Source: Clarkia xantiana subsp. parviflora | Lineage: Eukaryota; Streptophyta; Magnoliopsida; Myrtales; Onagraceae | Assembly (NCBI GenBank): GCA_036873135.1 | Contig: JAPTYO010000059.1 | Span: forward strand, 13,633,066-13,697,065 | DNA length: 64,000 nucleotides | Direction of reading: 5' to 3' | Part shown: positions 44,942-55,804 of the stretch, piece after piece | How the letters are laid out: each line of letters begins with the position of its first letter | Numbering within the stretch: position 1 is the stretch's first letter | Position numbers and translations under genes: made by a program | The notes under the pieces: generated by a model | Database searches by the model: none | Seen by the model: the letters and a program-made list of their open reading frames with translations, nothing else | What the model was told of the DNA's origin: nothing

Positions 44942-45981
44942 TATATATATATATATATGATTCTATTACTTTCGGTTTCGTTTTTTTTTTTTTTATATTT
45001 CTATTATTTAGGGTTTGTAACAAAGTGACTATATTATTCCTCAAATCAAATTCTTCTAAAAATATTTTTAATAAATATCTTATAGCATACCTAAAGGCTT
45101 GAACCAAATAACTATAAACAAATGACATTATTATTTTCTAATTTCCTAAATGGTTATAATTTTCTCTTTGCTTCCATGGAAACATGTTATAAATTTAAGA
45201 TCAACTATTACATGCATTTTACATATCAAATATAATGAAATAAAATGAAGCAAATCATCACCGGAGACTGCTCAAAGGAACCTGATTTTTCATTACTCTC
45301 TAATGATCATCGAGGACGGTTGCAAATTAGTAATCATGTAATATTTACCTGACAGAACATGGTAAAGCCGATATGAGAATCATCATAAACTAATTAATTG
45401 GTCAAGCTTAAAAATAATTACATGAAAGCAATAATTTCACATTAAGACTAAGAGACCTATAATTTGATTTACATCGAATCATATAAAACAATATTCATAA
45501 AAAATAAATAGTAGATTAATCTAAAATTTGTTTAGATAATCTCTTACGGTGTTAATAATAATATAGATAAATTACCTTGAGATAGAGGCATAAGATAGTT
45601 GTCTATATAAGTAGCGAAAACAACAACATGAAGATTGAAAATGGTTCTTTGTACGAAGATATTGTGCCAAGCAATGCTTATGACCTTTCCAAGTGCTCGT
45701 GAGATTTTTAAAGATAGGGTTTTGACATGTTTAAGTTGATTTCACTCGGATTTTTATATATATTTATGTATATATGTATGTATATATTTATTTTCTAAAA
45801 GATAACCTAAAGCATAATATTCTAAATCTAGGAAAACAGTACATATTGAAAATCAAAAGTTGTGAATTCACTTGCAAGGTAATATATTAGTTTCCCTTTT
45901 TCCAATGTGTATATATATATACTGAGCGTTCGATGTCTTGATATAATATATTATACAATGTTAATTCTATATATATGGAGT
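44942..45981. other. AT-rich DNA, no gene seen
   Basis: TA tracts and homopolymers. A slightly less AT-rich patch at 45600-45725 has no recognisable product. Confidence 0.5.
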
Positions 45982-46230
45982 GCTTACGTGGCGGCGTACG
46001 GTCTTCCGGAACCAAACTGTATAGATTTACTATTTAAAATGAAACTTTTAATTAATTTGTTTATTTAAATTGTGTATAAACCAAAATAGGAAATAAAAAT
46101 ACTTCTTAATTTTTAATCACTCAATATTTTGTATATATATTTATAGAACCCCAACTAAATTAAGAAATCCTGACTGCGTGGACTGTACACGTGTCGGCCA
46201 GAGGACTTCCGGTACCGAATTAATATAATA
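45982..46230 (-). repeat. Helitron 5'-terminal module, copy 3, interrupted
   Basis: Same module as at 35471 and 35799. Its terminal TTAATATAATATAGTAGA is cut after TTAATATAATA, exactly where the next Helitron's CTAG begins. Confidence 0.75.
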
Positions 46231-47352
46231 CTAGCTGCTAACCCCGCGCACCGCGCGGGTAAAATTTCTTGAAACAGAATATATGTTAAAATAATTGATA
46301 ATATCCTCATTTTAACATGAAGTTACATAAAAATATCTATGAAATTAATATAATTTTTAAGGTAAGTATATGAATTATAATTTGAAATATATTAATTTTA
46401 AAATTGGGGAATTGAGGTCGCACTATGTGGGTAAAAAATATCAAAATGAATATATAAATTAAAATAGATGGCAGAAAATATAAGTTAAAATAACTAATAC
46501 TTATAATGATATAATAAAATTAGAAAACATAGAGATAAAACCTAAATTTAGCAACATGATTAATAGAACATATTTAAATATACTATTAATCTAAAATTTT
46601 CCAAAAAAAAGTAACATAATAATTTAATTAAATTTTCCTAAAGAGTTAAGTTCTTATTTTTATTAGTGTAACTATAGGGATTTGTAGTTATAATATTGCA
46701 TATATAATAATCACCCCATAAATATTAGTTTATTATTATCTCTATTAAAGGTAAGCAGTTCTGGGTACCTGTGATTTTGGGTGTTCCCGGAACATACCCT
46801 ATGTACGTTGATTCCTAAATTTTACTACCCAGAACCTACACTGTAACATGTGGAACCGGAACCACACTGATTGAAAACAATCGGTTCCTGGTACCTATTA
46901 GGAACCGACTTATTATCATCCAAATACTCAAAAATTCTATAAAAAAAAAACATTTAAATAAAGAGTAAAACTTCATGCATATATCAATTAGAAACCGATA
47001 GAAAATCTATGCATAGAATACAAACGCTTCCATGGATACAAACTCCATGCATACTAACTCAAATCAAAGTATACAAACATAATTATGTGCATCAGCGTGA
47101 CAATTAATACATATATTACTAATATAATTGGTTCTGGTTCTGGTTTCGGTTCTCACAACTAATTTGCTCAGCCCTAATCTCTATAGATCTTTTTATAGTT
47201 TATAAAATATTGACATTATAGTTTGTTACATATTTATTTGGTACTTAATTTATTTAATAGCTTTCCAATATTTTTTTGGCCAACATTAGATTTCCAAGAT
47301 AGATATGATATTTTTATATATATAGTACATATATTGTATGTATATTTATAGA
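46231..47352 (-). mobile_element. Helitron nested in an older Helitron end (5' border tentative)
   Basis: The minus-strand 3' end is hairpin CCCGCGC-GGT-GCGCGGGG, GTTAGCAG, CTAG at 46234-46231, sharing about 30 bp with the end at 32879. A TCTATAAATATAC start at about 47352 is a possible 5' end but weak. The interior is AT-rich and contains a hAT MITE at 46746. Confidence 0.45.
46746..47176 (+). mobile_element. hAT-type MITE, 431 bp
   Basis: The 8-bp target duplication ATCTCTAT is perfect (46738-46745, 47177-47184). The right end, inverted, reads TAGGGCTGAGCAAATT; the left end TAAAGGTAAGCAGTT is a decayed match. Internal inverted words GGTTCTGG/GGTACC suit a foldback structure. It has no coding capacity and belongs to a different subfamily from the CCCGAG-rich copies. 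Confidence 0.8.
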
Positions 47353-47460
47353 TACATCTGTCTTCTCCTGAACCCTAAATATCAGAATTAGGCAAAATGA
47401 TCCACAAATCTGAAGCTAGTTTTCAATATAATAATCAACGAACCGGAGAAGACAGATGTA
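47353..47460. repeat. 16-bp snap-back inverted repeat at the arm breakpoint
   Basis: TACATCTGTCTTCTCC at 47353-47368 is the exact reverse complement of 47445-47460. The second copy belongs to the arm (matching 21246-21261); the first lies just outside the breakpoint at 47378. Confidence 0.85.
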
Positions 47461-47745
47461 CCTAATCTGCTCTGACTTACTTCGCTGAATTTTGCAAAAC
47501 AAACCTAATCTGCTCTGTCTAAAAATCTTTCGGTGGGGAGCAGAGGAGGAGTCACTTAAATAAAAAAAAATAAAAATTGCACCGTATTTAATTTGATATT
47601 TTAATTAAAAAAAAGTAGTACACGAACATAAAAGTATATAACTTGAATTAATATAAATTATAAACATGTTAATTTATATATGACATAATTATAGTTTTAA
47701 TTGTAAAAATCGACTAATTTATGTATAACATAATAATTATAAGTT
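47378..47745 (-). promoter_or_regulatory. Inverted copy of the small gene's promoter and first exon
   Basis: Matches 20961-21328 inverted, including the C/T-rich leader and the GTAAGT donor (47480-47475). If active, it would produce transcripts running into 47.3 kb and below without the original acceptor. Confidence 0.6.
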
Positions 47746-49846
47746 AACGGATACTCAACTCGATTGGACTCGTGTTTATGACATTTCCTCGGCCCAAAAG
47801 GATTAAACATATACTCGGCCCATAAGGAATAAACTCGTCGAATATAACACTGAGCTGAGCTCAAACTTGAAATATAAGACTAAATCAAGTTCGTGTTCAA
47901 TAAATGAATGATTCGAGTAGAGTCGAAGTTGCCGGATACTCAACCTGACTGGAATCGTGTTTATGACATTTTCTCGGCCCCAAATGATCAATCATATACT
48001 TGGCCCATAAGGATCAAACTCGTCGAATATAACACTTAGCTGAGCTCAAACTTGAAAAAAAAGACTAAATCAAGTTCGTGTTCAATAAATGAATGATTTG
48101 ATTAGAGTCGAAGTTACCGGATACTCAACTCGATTGGACTCGTCTTTATGACATTTCCTCGGCCCAAAAGGATCAAACATATATTCGGCCCAGAAGGATC
48201 AAACTCGTCGAATATAACACTGAGTTGAGCTCAAACTTGAAAAATAAGACTAAATCAAGTTCGAGTTCAATAAATGAATGATTTAAGTAGATTTGAAGTT
48301 ACTAGATACTCAATTCGATTGGACTCGTGTTTAAGACATTTCCCCGGCCCAAAATGATTAAACATATACTCGTCCCAGAAGGATCAAACTCGTCGAATAT
48401 AACACTGAGCTTAGCTTAAACTTGAAAAATAAGACTCAATCAAGTTCGAGTTCAATAAATGAATGATTCGAGTAGAGTCGAAGTTACCGGACACTTAACT
48501 CGATTGGATTCGTGTTTATGACTTTTCCTCGGCCCAAAAGGATCAAACATATACTCGGCCCAAAAAGATCAAACTCGTCGAATATAACACTGAGTTGAGC
48601 TCAAACTTGAAAAATAAGACTAAATCAAGTTCATGTTCAATAAATGAATGATTTGATTAGAGTCGAAGTTACCGGATACTCAACTCGATTGGACTCGTGT
48701 TTATGACTTTTCCTCGCCCCAAAAGTATCAAACATATACTCGGCCCAGAAAGATCAAACTCGTCGAATATAACACTGAGCTGAGCTCAAACTTGAAAAAT
48801 AAAACTCAATCAATTTCGAGTTCAATAAATGAATGATTCGAGTAGATTCAAAATTACCGATACTCAACTCGATTGGACTCGTGTTTATGACATTTCCTCG
48901 GCCCAAAATGACTAAACATATACTCGGTCCAGAAGGATCAAATTCGTCGAATATAACACTGAGTTGAGCTCAAACTTGAAAAATAAGACTAAATCAAGTT
49001 CGTGTTCAATAAATGAATGATTCGAGTAGATTCGAAGTTGCCGGATACTCAACTCGATTGGACTCGTGTTTATGACATTTCCTCGGCCCAAAATGATCAA
49101 ACATATATTCGGCCCAAAAGGATCAAACTCGTCGAATATAACTGAGTTGAGCTCAAACTTGAAAAATAAGACTAAATCAAGTTCGAGTTCAATAAATGAA
49201 TGATTTGATTAGAGTCGAAGTTACCGGATACTCAACTCGATTGGACTCGTGTTTATGACTTTTCCTCGGCACAAAAGTATCAAACATATATTCGGCCTAG
49301 AATGAACAGACTCGTCGAATATAACACTGAGCTGAGCTCAAACTTGAAAAATAAGACTCAATCAAGTTAGAGTTCAATAAATGAATGATTCGAGTAGATT
49401 CAAAATTACCGATACTCAACTCGATTGGACTCGTGTTTATGACATTTCCTCGGCCCAAAAGGATTAAACATATACTCGGCCCATAAGGAATAAACTCGTC
49501 GAATATAACACTGAGCTGAGCTCAAACTTGAAATATAAGACTAAATCAAGTTCGTGTTCAATAAATGAATGATTCGAGTAGAGTTGAAGTTGCGGATACT
49601 CAACCTGACTGGAATCGTGTTTATGACATTTTCTCGGCCCCAAATGATCAAACATATACTTGGCCCATAAGGATCAAACTCGTCGAATATAACACTTAGC
49701 TGAGCTCAAACTTGAAAAAAAAGACTAAATCAAGTTCGTGTTCAATAAATGAATGATTTGATTAGAGTCGAAGTTACCGGATACTCAACTCGATTGGACT
49801 CGTGTTTATGACATTTCCTCGGCCAAAAGGATTAAACATATACTCG
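47746..49846 (-). repeat. 185-bp satellite array of the right arm
   Basis: About 11 monomers, collinear in variant order with about 19250-20955 of the left array. A local duplication of two to three monomers (about 47800-48170 repeated at 49455-49840) adjoins the outer flank. Confidence 0.93.
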
Positions 49847-50896
49847 TCAGTCGTTCCAGCTGGGTCCGGCGACCCCGACCGTGGTCGGACACAGTCCTTG
49901 TCTAGCCCAGGGCTGAATCAATTGGACCTAATTGTCCAATTTGAGATCAATTTTTAAAATTTGGAACTAAATTGAAAAAAAAAAGAGTTAGGGAAATGTT
50001 AGAGGGATTAAAAATTGAATAAAATTAAAAGTTTAGGGTGGATCCTATGATTTGCATATATTACTTAACGGAAAATATGGATGTTATGTAACGGAAAGAC
50101 CAAAACTAGACAAATATGCAAACATATGAGACCAAAACTAAGCAAAAAAAACATTATAAACTAAAACTCAAAAATCGTTAAACATCATTGACCAAAAACC
50201 TGTTAACCCTATATAGTTACTAGATTATGATTAAAATAGCATTTTCTTTTATAATATTGAAAAAAAAAAAAAAAACCTTTTCGACAGCCAGCCCTCCCTA
50301 TTATCCAACTTCGGCAATAGCATACGTTCTAATGATAATTAGATAATACATAAATTAGCCACTATATAACGTCAGCTATTAATTAAGTTATTAGTAAATT
50401 CTTATTGATACTTAGATAATACATAAATTAGCCACTATATAAATTAGTTACTATGTTGAACCAACAAAAAGAAAACTGGTTTTAGTTTTTTATTCTATCT
50501 TAAATTATTATATGAGTAAATAAAAGTTTTCTATATAGATAATAAAATAATAAAATGGAAAAACACAACAAATTATGAACTATAGTGAAGCATATTTATC
50601 AAATTTCAATCTGTATATAATAAAATAACTGATTTTATTGCATATGTATATTTATTAATCAATTAATCGTGTTTCGGTGCTAGGAGAGGAGATAGATCAA
50701 CAACCCACGCCCGGTCGTAAGGGTTCGGTGCGGTTCGGTATATATATATATATATATATATATTGTTACTTAAAAAAATGGTCTTTAATTATGCGTTATA
50801 AAGAACTTAAAAACAGTCTCATCTATAGGATACATGGATAACCATCGTCCTAGATTAAAAATTTTGATATTTTGTTTCTTAACTCTCATATTTGTT

Positions 50897-51244
50897 ATTT
50901 TTCACCTTTTCGATTAGTTTAGACGTTGGAACTAACGTTTTAAGTAACAAAAACATGTTTTTTTCCTCTAGAATGTCGTATTTGTTGTTTATTGATGTAG
51001 ATATATTTTATGTATACAAACGCTTTTGTTTCTTCAATTTAAGAGAAAGAAAATGTGGCAATCAACTAATTTTAATCTGATAGTTGAGACATTAAATATC
51101 AACATTTTAAACCTGGACTAGCGATTAGCAACCTGGCCTATAGTTAAGACTGTTTTTAGACACTTAACTATTTTTACTATATACCTATGGTGGAAAATTA
51201 GCTTCATGCGTAGTTTTAGATACCAAAATGGTCAGTGGGTGATC
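50897..51244. other. Spacer between right arm and gypsy element 2
   Basis: AT-rich. A 62-codon frame at 50892 has no recognisable feature. Confidence 0.5.
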
Positions 51245-51249
51245 ATATC

Positions 51250-51985
51250 TGATGGGTTCCGATGTAATCGTTAGCCCCGTTAACAGTCATTAGACCGCGA
51301 GTAAGTCCAGTGGGCCTCGTGAAAGGCCTGGAAGGCCCAGAAACCCAGTATGAAGGGTCCCGACCTTAGCGGTCCCGATATGTGAGCTGAATGCTCCCGA
51401 CAAGAAGCCTCTGAGTAGGCCCCGATATGCCTTTGAGAAGGCCCCGATGATAAAGCCCCGAGGAGGCTGGACCTGTCTCGTGAGACAAAGGGTCCTGGGT
51501 GGTGATCTAGAATGAGATAACTCTGGAGTCCCCGATAGGAGTCGGGACTTGTGATCAGAGAATAAGACCAAGAAACCCGCCTACTAGATAGAGTAGTGGG
51601 AAGACGGTTAAGATACAGATAACCTCCCTCGAGATACGCAGGGCGTGCCCGAGATACGCGGAGTATGGGCGAGATACGCGGAGCGTGGAGCGAGATATAC
51701 GGAATCCCGAACGAGATATGCGGAATCATGGGTAAAACGGCCAGGCACGGTCACAGGTAACTGAGTAACTTCCCCTCCTATACAAAGGAGGAAGTTACCT
51801 CAGAAAACATTCTCTAATACGAGCTTAGATTACTGCTTACCACCCCATTGATCACATACTCATTTAGGCATCGGAGAGGGATTCTGGGTCACCACCCAGG
51901 TCATCCCCTTTTGCAGGATTACGCGGAGCCCAGGAGTTCAAGCTTTCCGTCAAGAACGTAACGGAGCTTCGACCGTGATCCAACA
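51250..51985 (+). repeat. 5' LTR of gypsy element 2 (736 bp)
   Basis: TGATGGGTTCC to TGATCCAACA. Contains five units of about 20 bp based on CGAGATACGCGGAG (51640-51735) and many small hairpins: GACC/GGTC at 51362-51374, GCCT/AGGC at 51407-51420, GCCTT/AAGGC at 51429-51442. The TATA word is altered to TATACAAA at 51779-51786. Confidence 0.95.
51779..51786 (+). promoter_or_regulatory. Damaged TATA box of the 5' LTR
   Basis: TATACAAA here against TATATAAA at 61831-61838 in the 3' LTR. The 5' LTR drives the genomic transcript, so this copy may be weakly expressed. Confidence 0.55.
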
Positions 51986-52002
51986 TTGGCGCCGTCTAGG
52001 GG
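51986..52002 (+). promoter_or_regulatory. Primer-binding/leader site of gypsy element 2
   Basis: TTGGCGCCGTCTAGGGG immediately after the 5' LTR. Confidence 0.8.
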
Positions 52003-52039
52003 AATTTAACGAAAAGCCAAAATAGTTTCTACCAGATCA

Positions 52040-52626
52040 ATGGCCGGTGGTGGCAAGAAGAAGCAAGTCCAGGCCGGTAGTTCTCGCCCTGCTGGAACTG
52101 TGAATTCACCGTTGCTGGAATATGCTGCTGAACAAGGTGAGCACCCTGCTGTTTCTCAGACAGGGGGGCATGTTGATGATGAGGTCTCATTCCGAGACAC
52201 GGCGGTGAACAGGCCAGAGATCCCGTGAAGGGAGGTGGATGCTCCTCCAAATCTGGTGGTGCACAGAGAGGAAATCCCGCGGAGGGAGGCAGGTTCTTCC
52301 TCAAACTCAGAGTTGGCTAAGGCAGTAGCAGATGCTATGCCTATGTTCTTGGCGGCCATGGAGGCTCTGTTGGACAAGAGAGAGGCTGCCAGGAGGGCAG
52401 AGGAGTTGCCTCCGCGAGAAGAGTTGCCTCCACCTCCTCCAAGGGTGGTTCCAGAAGAACAGGAGGTTCAGGAGATTCAGCCCAGGAATAAGGGTAAGGA
52501 GCCTGCGCACTCGGAGAAATTCGTAGTGGATGGTCCCGGACCAGTGCAACATAGAACCATTCCCCTGAATGGCCCCATTACCCCCGATCAGGTGGTAAAA
52601 ATTGTCAATATCTGCATGGGTGACCA
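52040..52626 (+). pseudogene. gag N-terminal part of gypsy element 2
   Basis: Starts at ATG 52040 (MAGGGKKKQVQ), 54 bp after the LTR. Low-complexity, Glu/Pro-rich (ELPPREELPPPPPRVVPEEQ) and ending with GPITPDQVVKIVN. An in-frame TGA at 52226-52228 interrupts it; a CGA-to-TGA change would explain the stop. The frame runs into the nested MITE at 52627. The MITE plus duplicated target is 473 bp, and the frame on the far side (53100 on) is exactly what removing it would restore, so gag was continuous here before the insertion. Confidence 0.75.
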
Positions 52627-53091
52627 TAGGGCTGAGCAAGAAAACCCGAAAGCCCGAAAAACCCGTCCCGAGCCCGTCCCGAAAAACCCGGTCCCGAATA
52701 GACCCGAGCCCGAGCGGGCGGGACTTTTATTTTCAATTCGGGCTCGGGCTCGGGCTCGGGCTTTTGTGCCAAAATCCCGAAAAGCCCGAGCCCGTCCCGA
52801 ATTTTTTTTAATACTATATAAATATATATAATTATATATATTCCCCACTAACTATAGTTAGTATCTAACCATCTTCCTCCATGTTTTAATTTTTTTTTTT
52901 TTTTTTTCAGATTTTTTGTTAAAATTCGGGCTAGCCCGAGCCCGAGCCCGAGTCCCGAAGTCCCGGCTCGGGCGGGCCATTTTCCTCATTTTCGGGCTCG
53001 GGCTCGGGCTAAAAATTAGTGTCCCGAAAAATTCGGGCTCTGGCTCGGGCTTAGGTAAAAGCCCGCCCGTCCCGGCCCGAGCTCACCCCTA
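52627..53091 (-). mobile_element. hAT-type MITE nested in gag, 465 bp
   Basis: Begins TAGGGCTGAGCAAG and ends GAGCTCACCCCTA, with the 8-bp target duplication GGTGACCA (52619-52626, 53092-53099). Same family as 25928-26498 in the opposite orientation, with sub-terminal GCCCGA/TCGGGC arrays and an AT-rich core. No coding capacity. Confidence 0.92.
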
Positions 53092-53099
53092 GGTGACCA

Positions 53100-54918
53100 G
53101 AAGCAAATGACATCGGAGCTAAGGGACCGATCCACTCACCCTTTCGTTCCACGGCTGCTAGATACTGTCGCCCCGCCAGGGCTAGGCATCCCGACCATCA
53201 AGGAGTACGATGGTGAAGGAGACCCGGTTCGCCATGTTCAGAGGCATGTCCAAGCCTGTATGGGTAGGACCTCGAATGATGACCTCGTGTGTTCACTGTT
53301 CCCGATCACCCTGGGAGAAAGGGCCATGACCTGGTTTTTCAGCCTACCGCCGGGAAGTATTACGTGCTGGGCCGATATGCACGATCGCTTCATCAAGCAA
53401 TATCAAGGTCGCAGGCGTCTCCTAAAGAGCGTGAGGTCTTTGACCCAGGTAGTGCAGAGATCCGATGAATCGTTGGCATACTACTACCAACGGTTCACTG
53501 CTAGTGCTGCGGAGATCGATGAGGAGATATCGGAGGGAGAGACCATCCGAACTTTCCTTCGGAATCTAACGGCTCCGTATGGTTCCGATCTGATGCACAC
53601 CGTAGCCGCGAAGGCTGTGTGGAGCATGGAGGCCCTGCAAGCGAGGGTGAAACGGCAAATAGACGTGCAGGAGTCGAAGATTGCTGCCGGAGAGCTGGAT
53701 CCTCCGAAGACAGGAAGAGGAAAGCCATCGTTCAAGCTGTCGGATGATCGCAAAGGGAGCGACAAATCGGAGGGAAGTAGGAGCCGTGGTCGCCCCGAGA
53801 GAAGGGAGGACAAGCGTCCTCCGAGGAAGGATAACCGCGAAGGTCGTACTGTTCCCATCAACAGCTCGATGACCTCCGTGTTAGCCGTGATGGATCGGCA
53901 AGGTCTCGCCCGATACCCCCCGAGGAAAGAAGGTGAGTTCTTGGGAGGCCGCTCTGATCGTTACTGTCGGTACCATCTAGCCAATGGTCACGACACAGAT
54001 AACTGTCGGGAGCTGAAGAAGGAGATAGAGAAGCTGATCCAGAAGGGGAAGCTTAAGGAGTTCGTCGGAAGGGGAAGGTGCCGATCCCGTTCCAAAACTC
54101 GGTCACGATCCCGTTCCAAGTCCCGTGATCGATCTCCAAAGAAGAAGAAGGTTGAGCTGGAAGCCTCCGGTTCTGGTGCCCGTAAGGAGAGGCGGGGAAC
54201 CATTAACGTCATTCACGGAGGAATGGCAGTGGGATGTGATACCTCCTTATCACGAGAAAATTATGCTTCCCGCATCTCTACTGCTGTGGTGTTAGGCAAG
54301 AGGTCCCGGTCGTGGACTATAAAGGAAGAAATGGTGATTTCTTTCTCAGCGGAGGATTTGATAGGCGTGGAGAGCCCCCACGATGACGCCTTGGTCGTGA
54401 CCCTGGACGTGGACGGATTCGAGATGAAGCGGATCCTGATAGACGGAGGGAGCTCCTCCGACATTCTTTTCATGGAAGCCCTAGAAGCCATGGGAAAGAC
54501 GAAGAAGGACCTGACACAGGTGAACTTCCCGATGGTAGGATTCTTAGGCTCTACTTCCTATCCGTTGGGAATGATTACCTTATCGGTGGAGTTTGGTAGT
54601 GGCTGGAAGATGGAACGGCGGAACGTGGATTTCGTCGTGGTAGAATCGGCAGGAACGTATAACGCTATTATCGGGAGGACCACCATCAACCCTCTCATGG
54701 TAGTTGCTTCAACCGTCCACCAGAAGATGAAGTTCCCGACTGACAATGGGGTCGGAGAGATCAAGGGTGACCAGGTGGCGTCGCGAAGGTGTTATGTTAA
54801 TGCCACCCGAAGGAGAAGAAGGGAAGCCATGGTTGTCCTGCAGACTGATGCCGATCCTCGAGAGGAGTTTGGGCGTCCCACCCCCATGGAGGATCTGAAG
54901 GAGGTTGAGATTGATTGA
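53100..54918 (+). CDS. gag capsid, zinc knuckle and protease of gypsy element 2
   Basis: About 603 codons. Capsid block: IPTIKEYDGEGDPVRHVQRH, LFPITLGERAMTWFFSLPPG, FIKQYQGRRRLLKS, DESLAYYYQRF, IRTFLRNL. Next a basic region, then CRYHLANGHDTDNC near residue 285 (zinc-knuckle-like), an RS-rich stretch (RCRSRSKTRSRSRSKSRDRS) and GTINVIHGG. The protease has PHDDALVVTLDVD and DGGSSSDILF near residue 446, then FPMVGFLGSTSYPLG and YNAIIGRTTINP. Homologous throughout to 9716-11316. It ends at TGA 54916-54918; the family sequence continues past this point, so this is probably a mutational stop. The true start lies upstream of the nested MITE. Confidence 0.85.
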
Positions 54919-55795
54919 CCTCGAAGGAAGGTGAAGATCGGATCTGCTTTGTTGGAGGAAGAGCCCGAGAGTTGATCGAGCTCCTGAAGGAGTTCAAGGA
55001 GCTGTTTGCCTGGTCCCCGAGTGATATGCCAGGAATCAGCCCCGACGTGATTGTGCACGAACTGAAGATTGATCCCGCGATCAAGCCTATCGCGCAGAAG
55101 AGACGTCCGATGGGCGCGGATAAGAGGGTCGCGATTCAGCAAGAGGTGGGCAGACTGCTCGACGCTGGATTCATCAAGGAGCTCCGATTCCAGACTTGGG
55201 TTGCTAACCCAGTCCTGGTGAGAAAGAGTAACGGGAAGTGGCGGATGTGTATCGATTTCCGCGACTTGAACAAGGCCTGCCCAAAGGATTGCTATCCGCT
55301 CCCGAGGATTGACTAGTTGGTGGATGCCACATCGGGACATGAGCTGCTGAGCTTCATGGATGCCTATTCTGGTTACAACCAGATCAAGATGGCGAAGGAG
55401 GATGCCCCACATACAGCCTTCTATGCTGATAGTGACGTCTATCACTATGACGTGATGCCCTTCGGTTTGATCAATGCTGGAGCAACTTACCAGAGGATGG
55501 TGAACAAGTTGTTCGGGGACATGCTGGGAAAGACTATGGAGGCGTATGTGGATGACATGCTGGTGAAGTCCCGACAGGCAGGAGACCATGTCCAAAACTT
55601 GGCAGCGGCGTTTGAGCGGATGAAGTTTCATCAGGTTCGTTTGAATCCGGACAAGTGCGCTTTCGGGGTGAACTCGGGGAAATTCCTAGGGTTCATGGTG
55701 AGCCAGAGAGGAATCGAGGTGAATCCCGAGAAGCTGCGAGCAATCGAGGAGATGCAGTCTCCGAAGACTCATCGGGAGGTTCAAGTGTTGAATGG
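54919..55795 (+). pseudogene. Reverse transcriptase of gypsy element 2, broken
   Basis: RT motifs are clear: FAWSPSDMPGISPDVIVHEL, KRRPMGADKRVAIQQEV, WRMCIDFRDLNKACPKDCYPLPRID, SFMDAYSGYNQI, YDVMPFGLINAGATYQRMVN and the catalytic YVDDMLVKS (55545-55571), then the FLGFMVSQRGIEVNPEK thumb. Defects are a phase change near 54965, an amber codon at 55314-55316 between RID and LVDATSG where relatives have Gln, and an abrupt loss of homology at about 55795 after SPKTHREVQ. Past that point the rest of the RT connection and all of RNase H are missing. Confidence 0.88.
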
Positions 55796-55804
55796 CTGGT
55801 TGGG

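Larger units (their letters stand above)
47378..50896 (-). repeat. Right arm of the giant inverted repeat
   Basis: Reverse complement of the left arm. In plus reading it holds the start of intron 1, first exon and promoter of the small gene (47378-47745), a shortened satellite (47746-49846) and the unique outer flank with AT microsatellite (49847-50896). It lacks the coding exon, so the copied promoter points leftwards into Helitron DNA. Confidence 0.88.

Noticed and set aside
51280..51729. 149-codon minus frame, repeated at 61332-61781
   Set aside because: It lies in the two LTRs of gypsy element 2 and has no family features.
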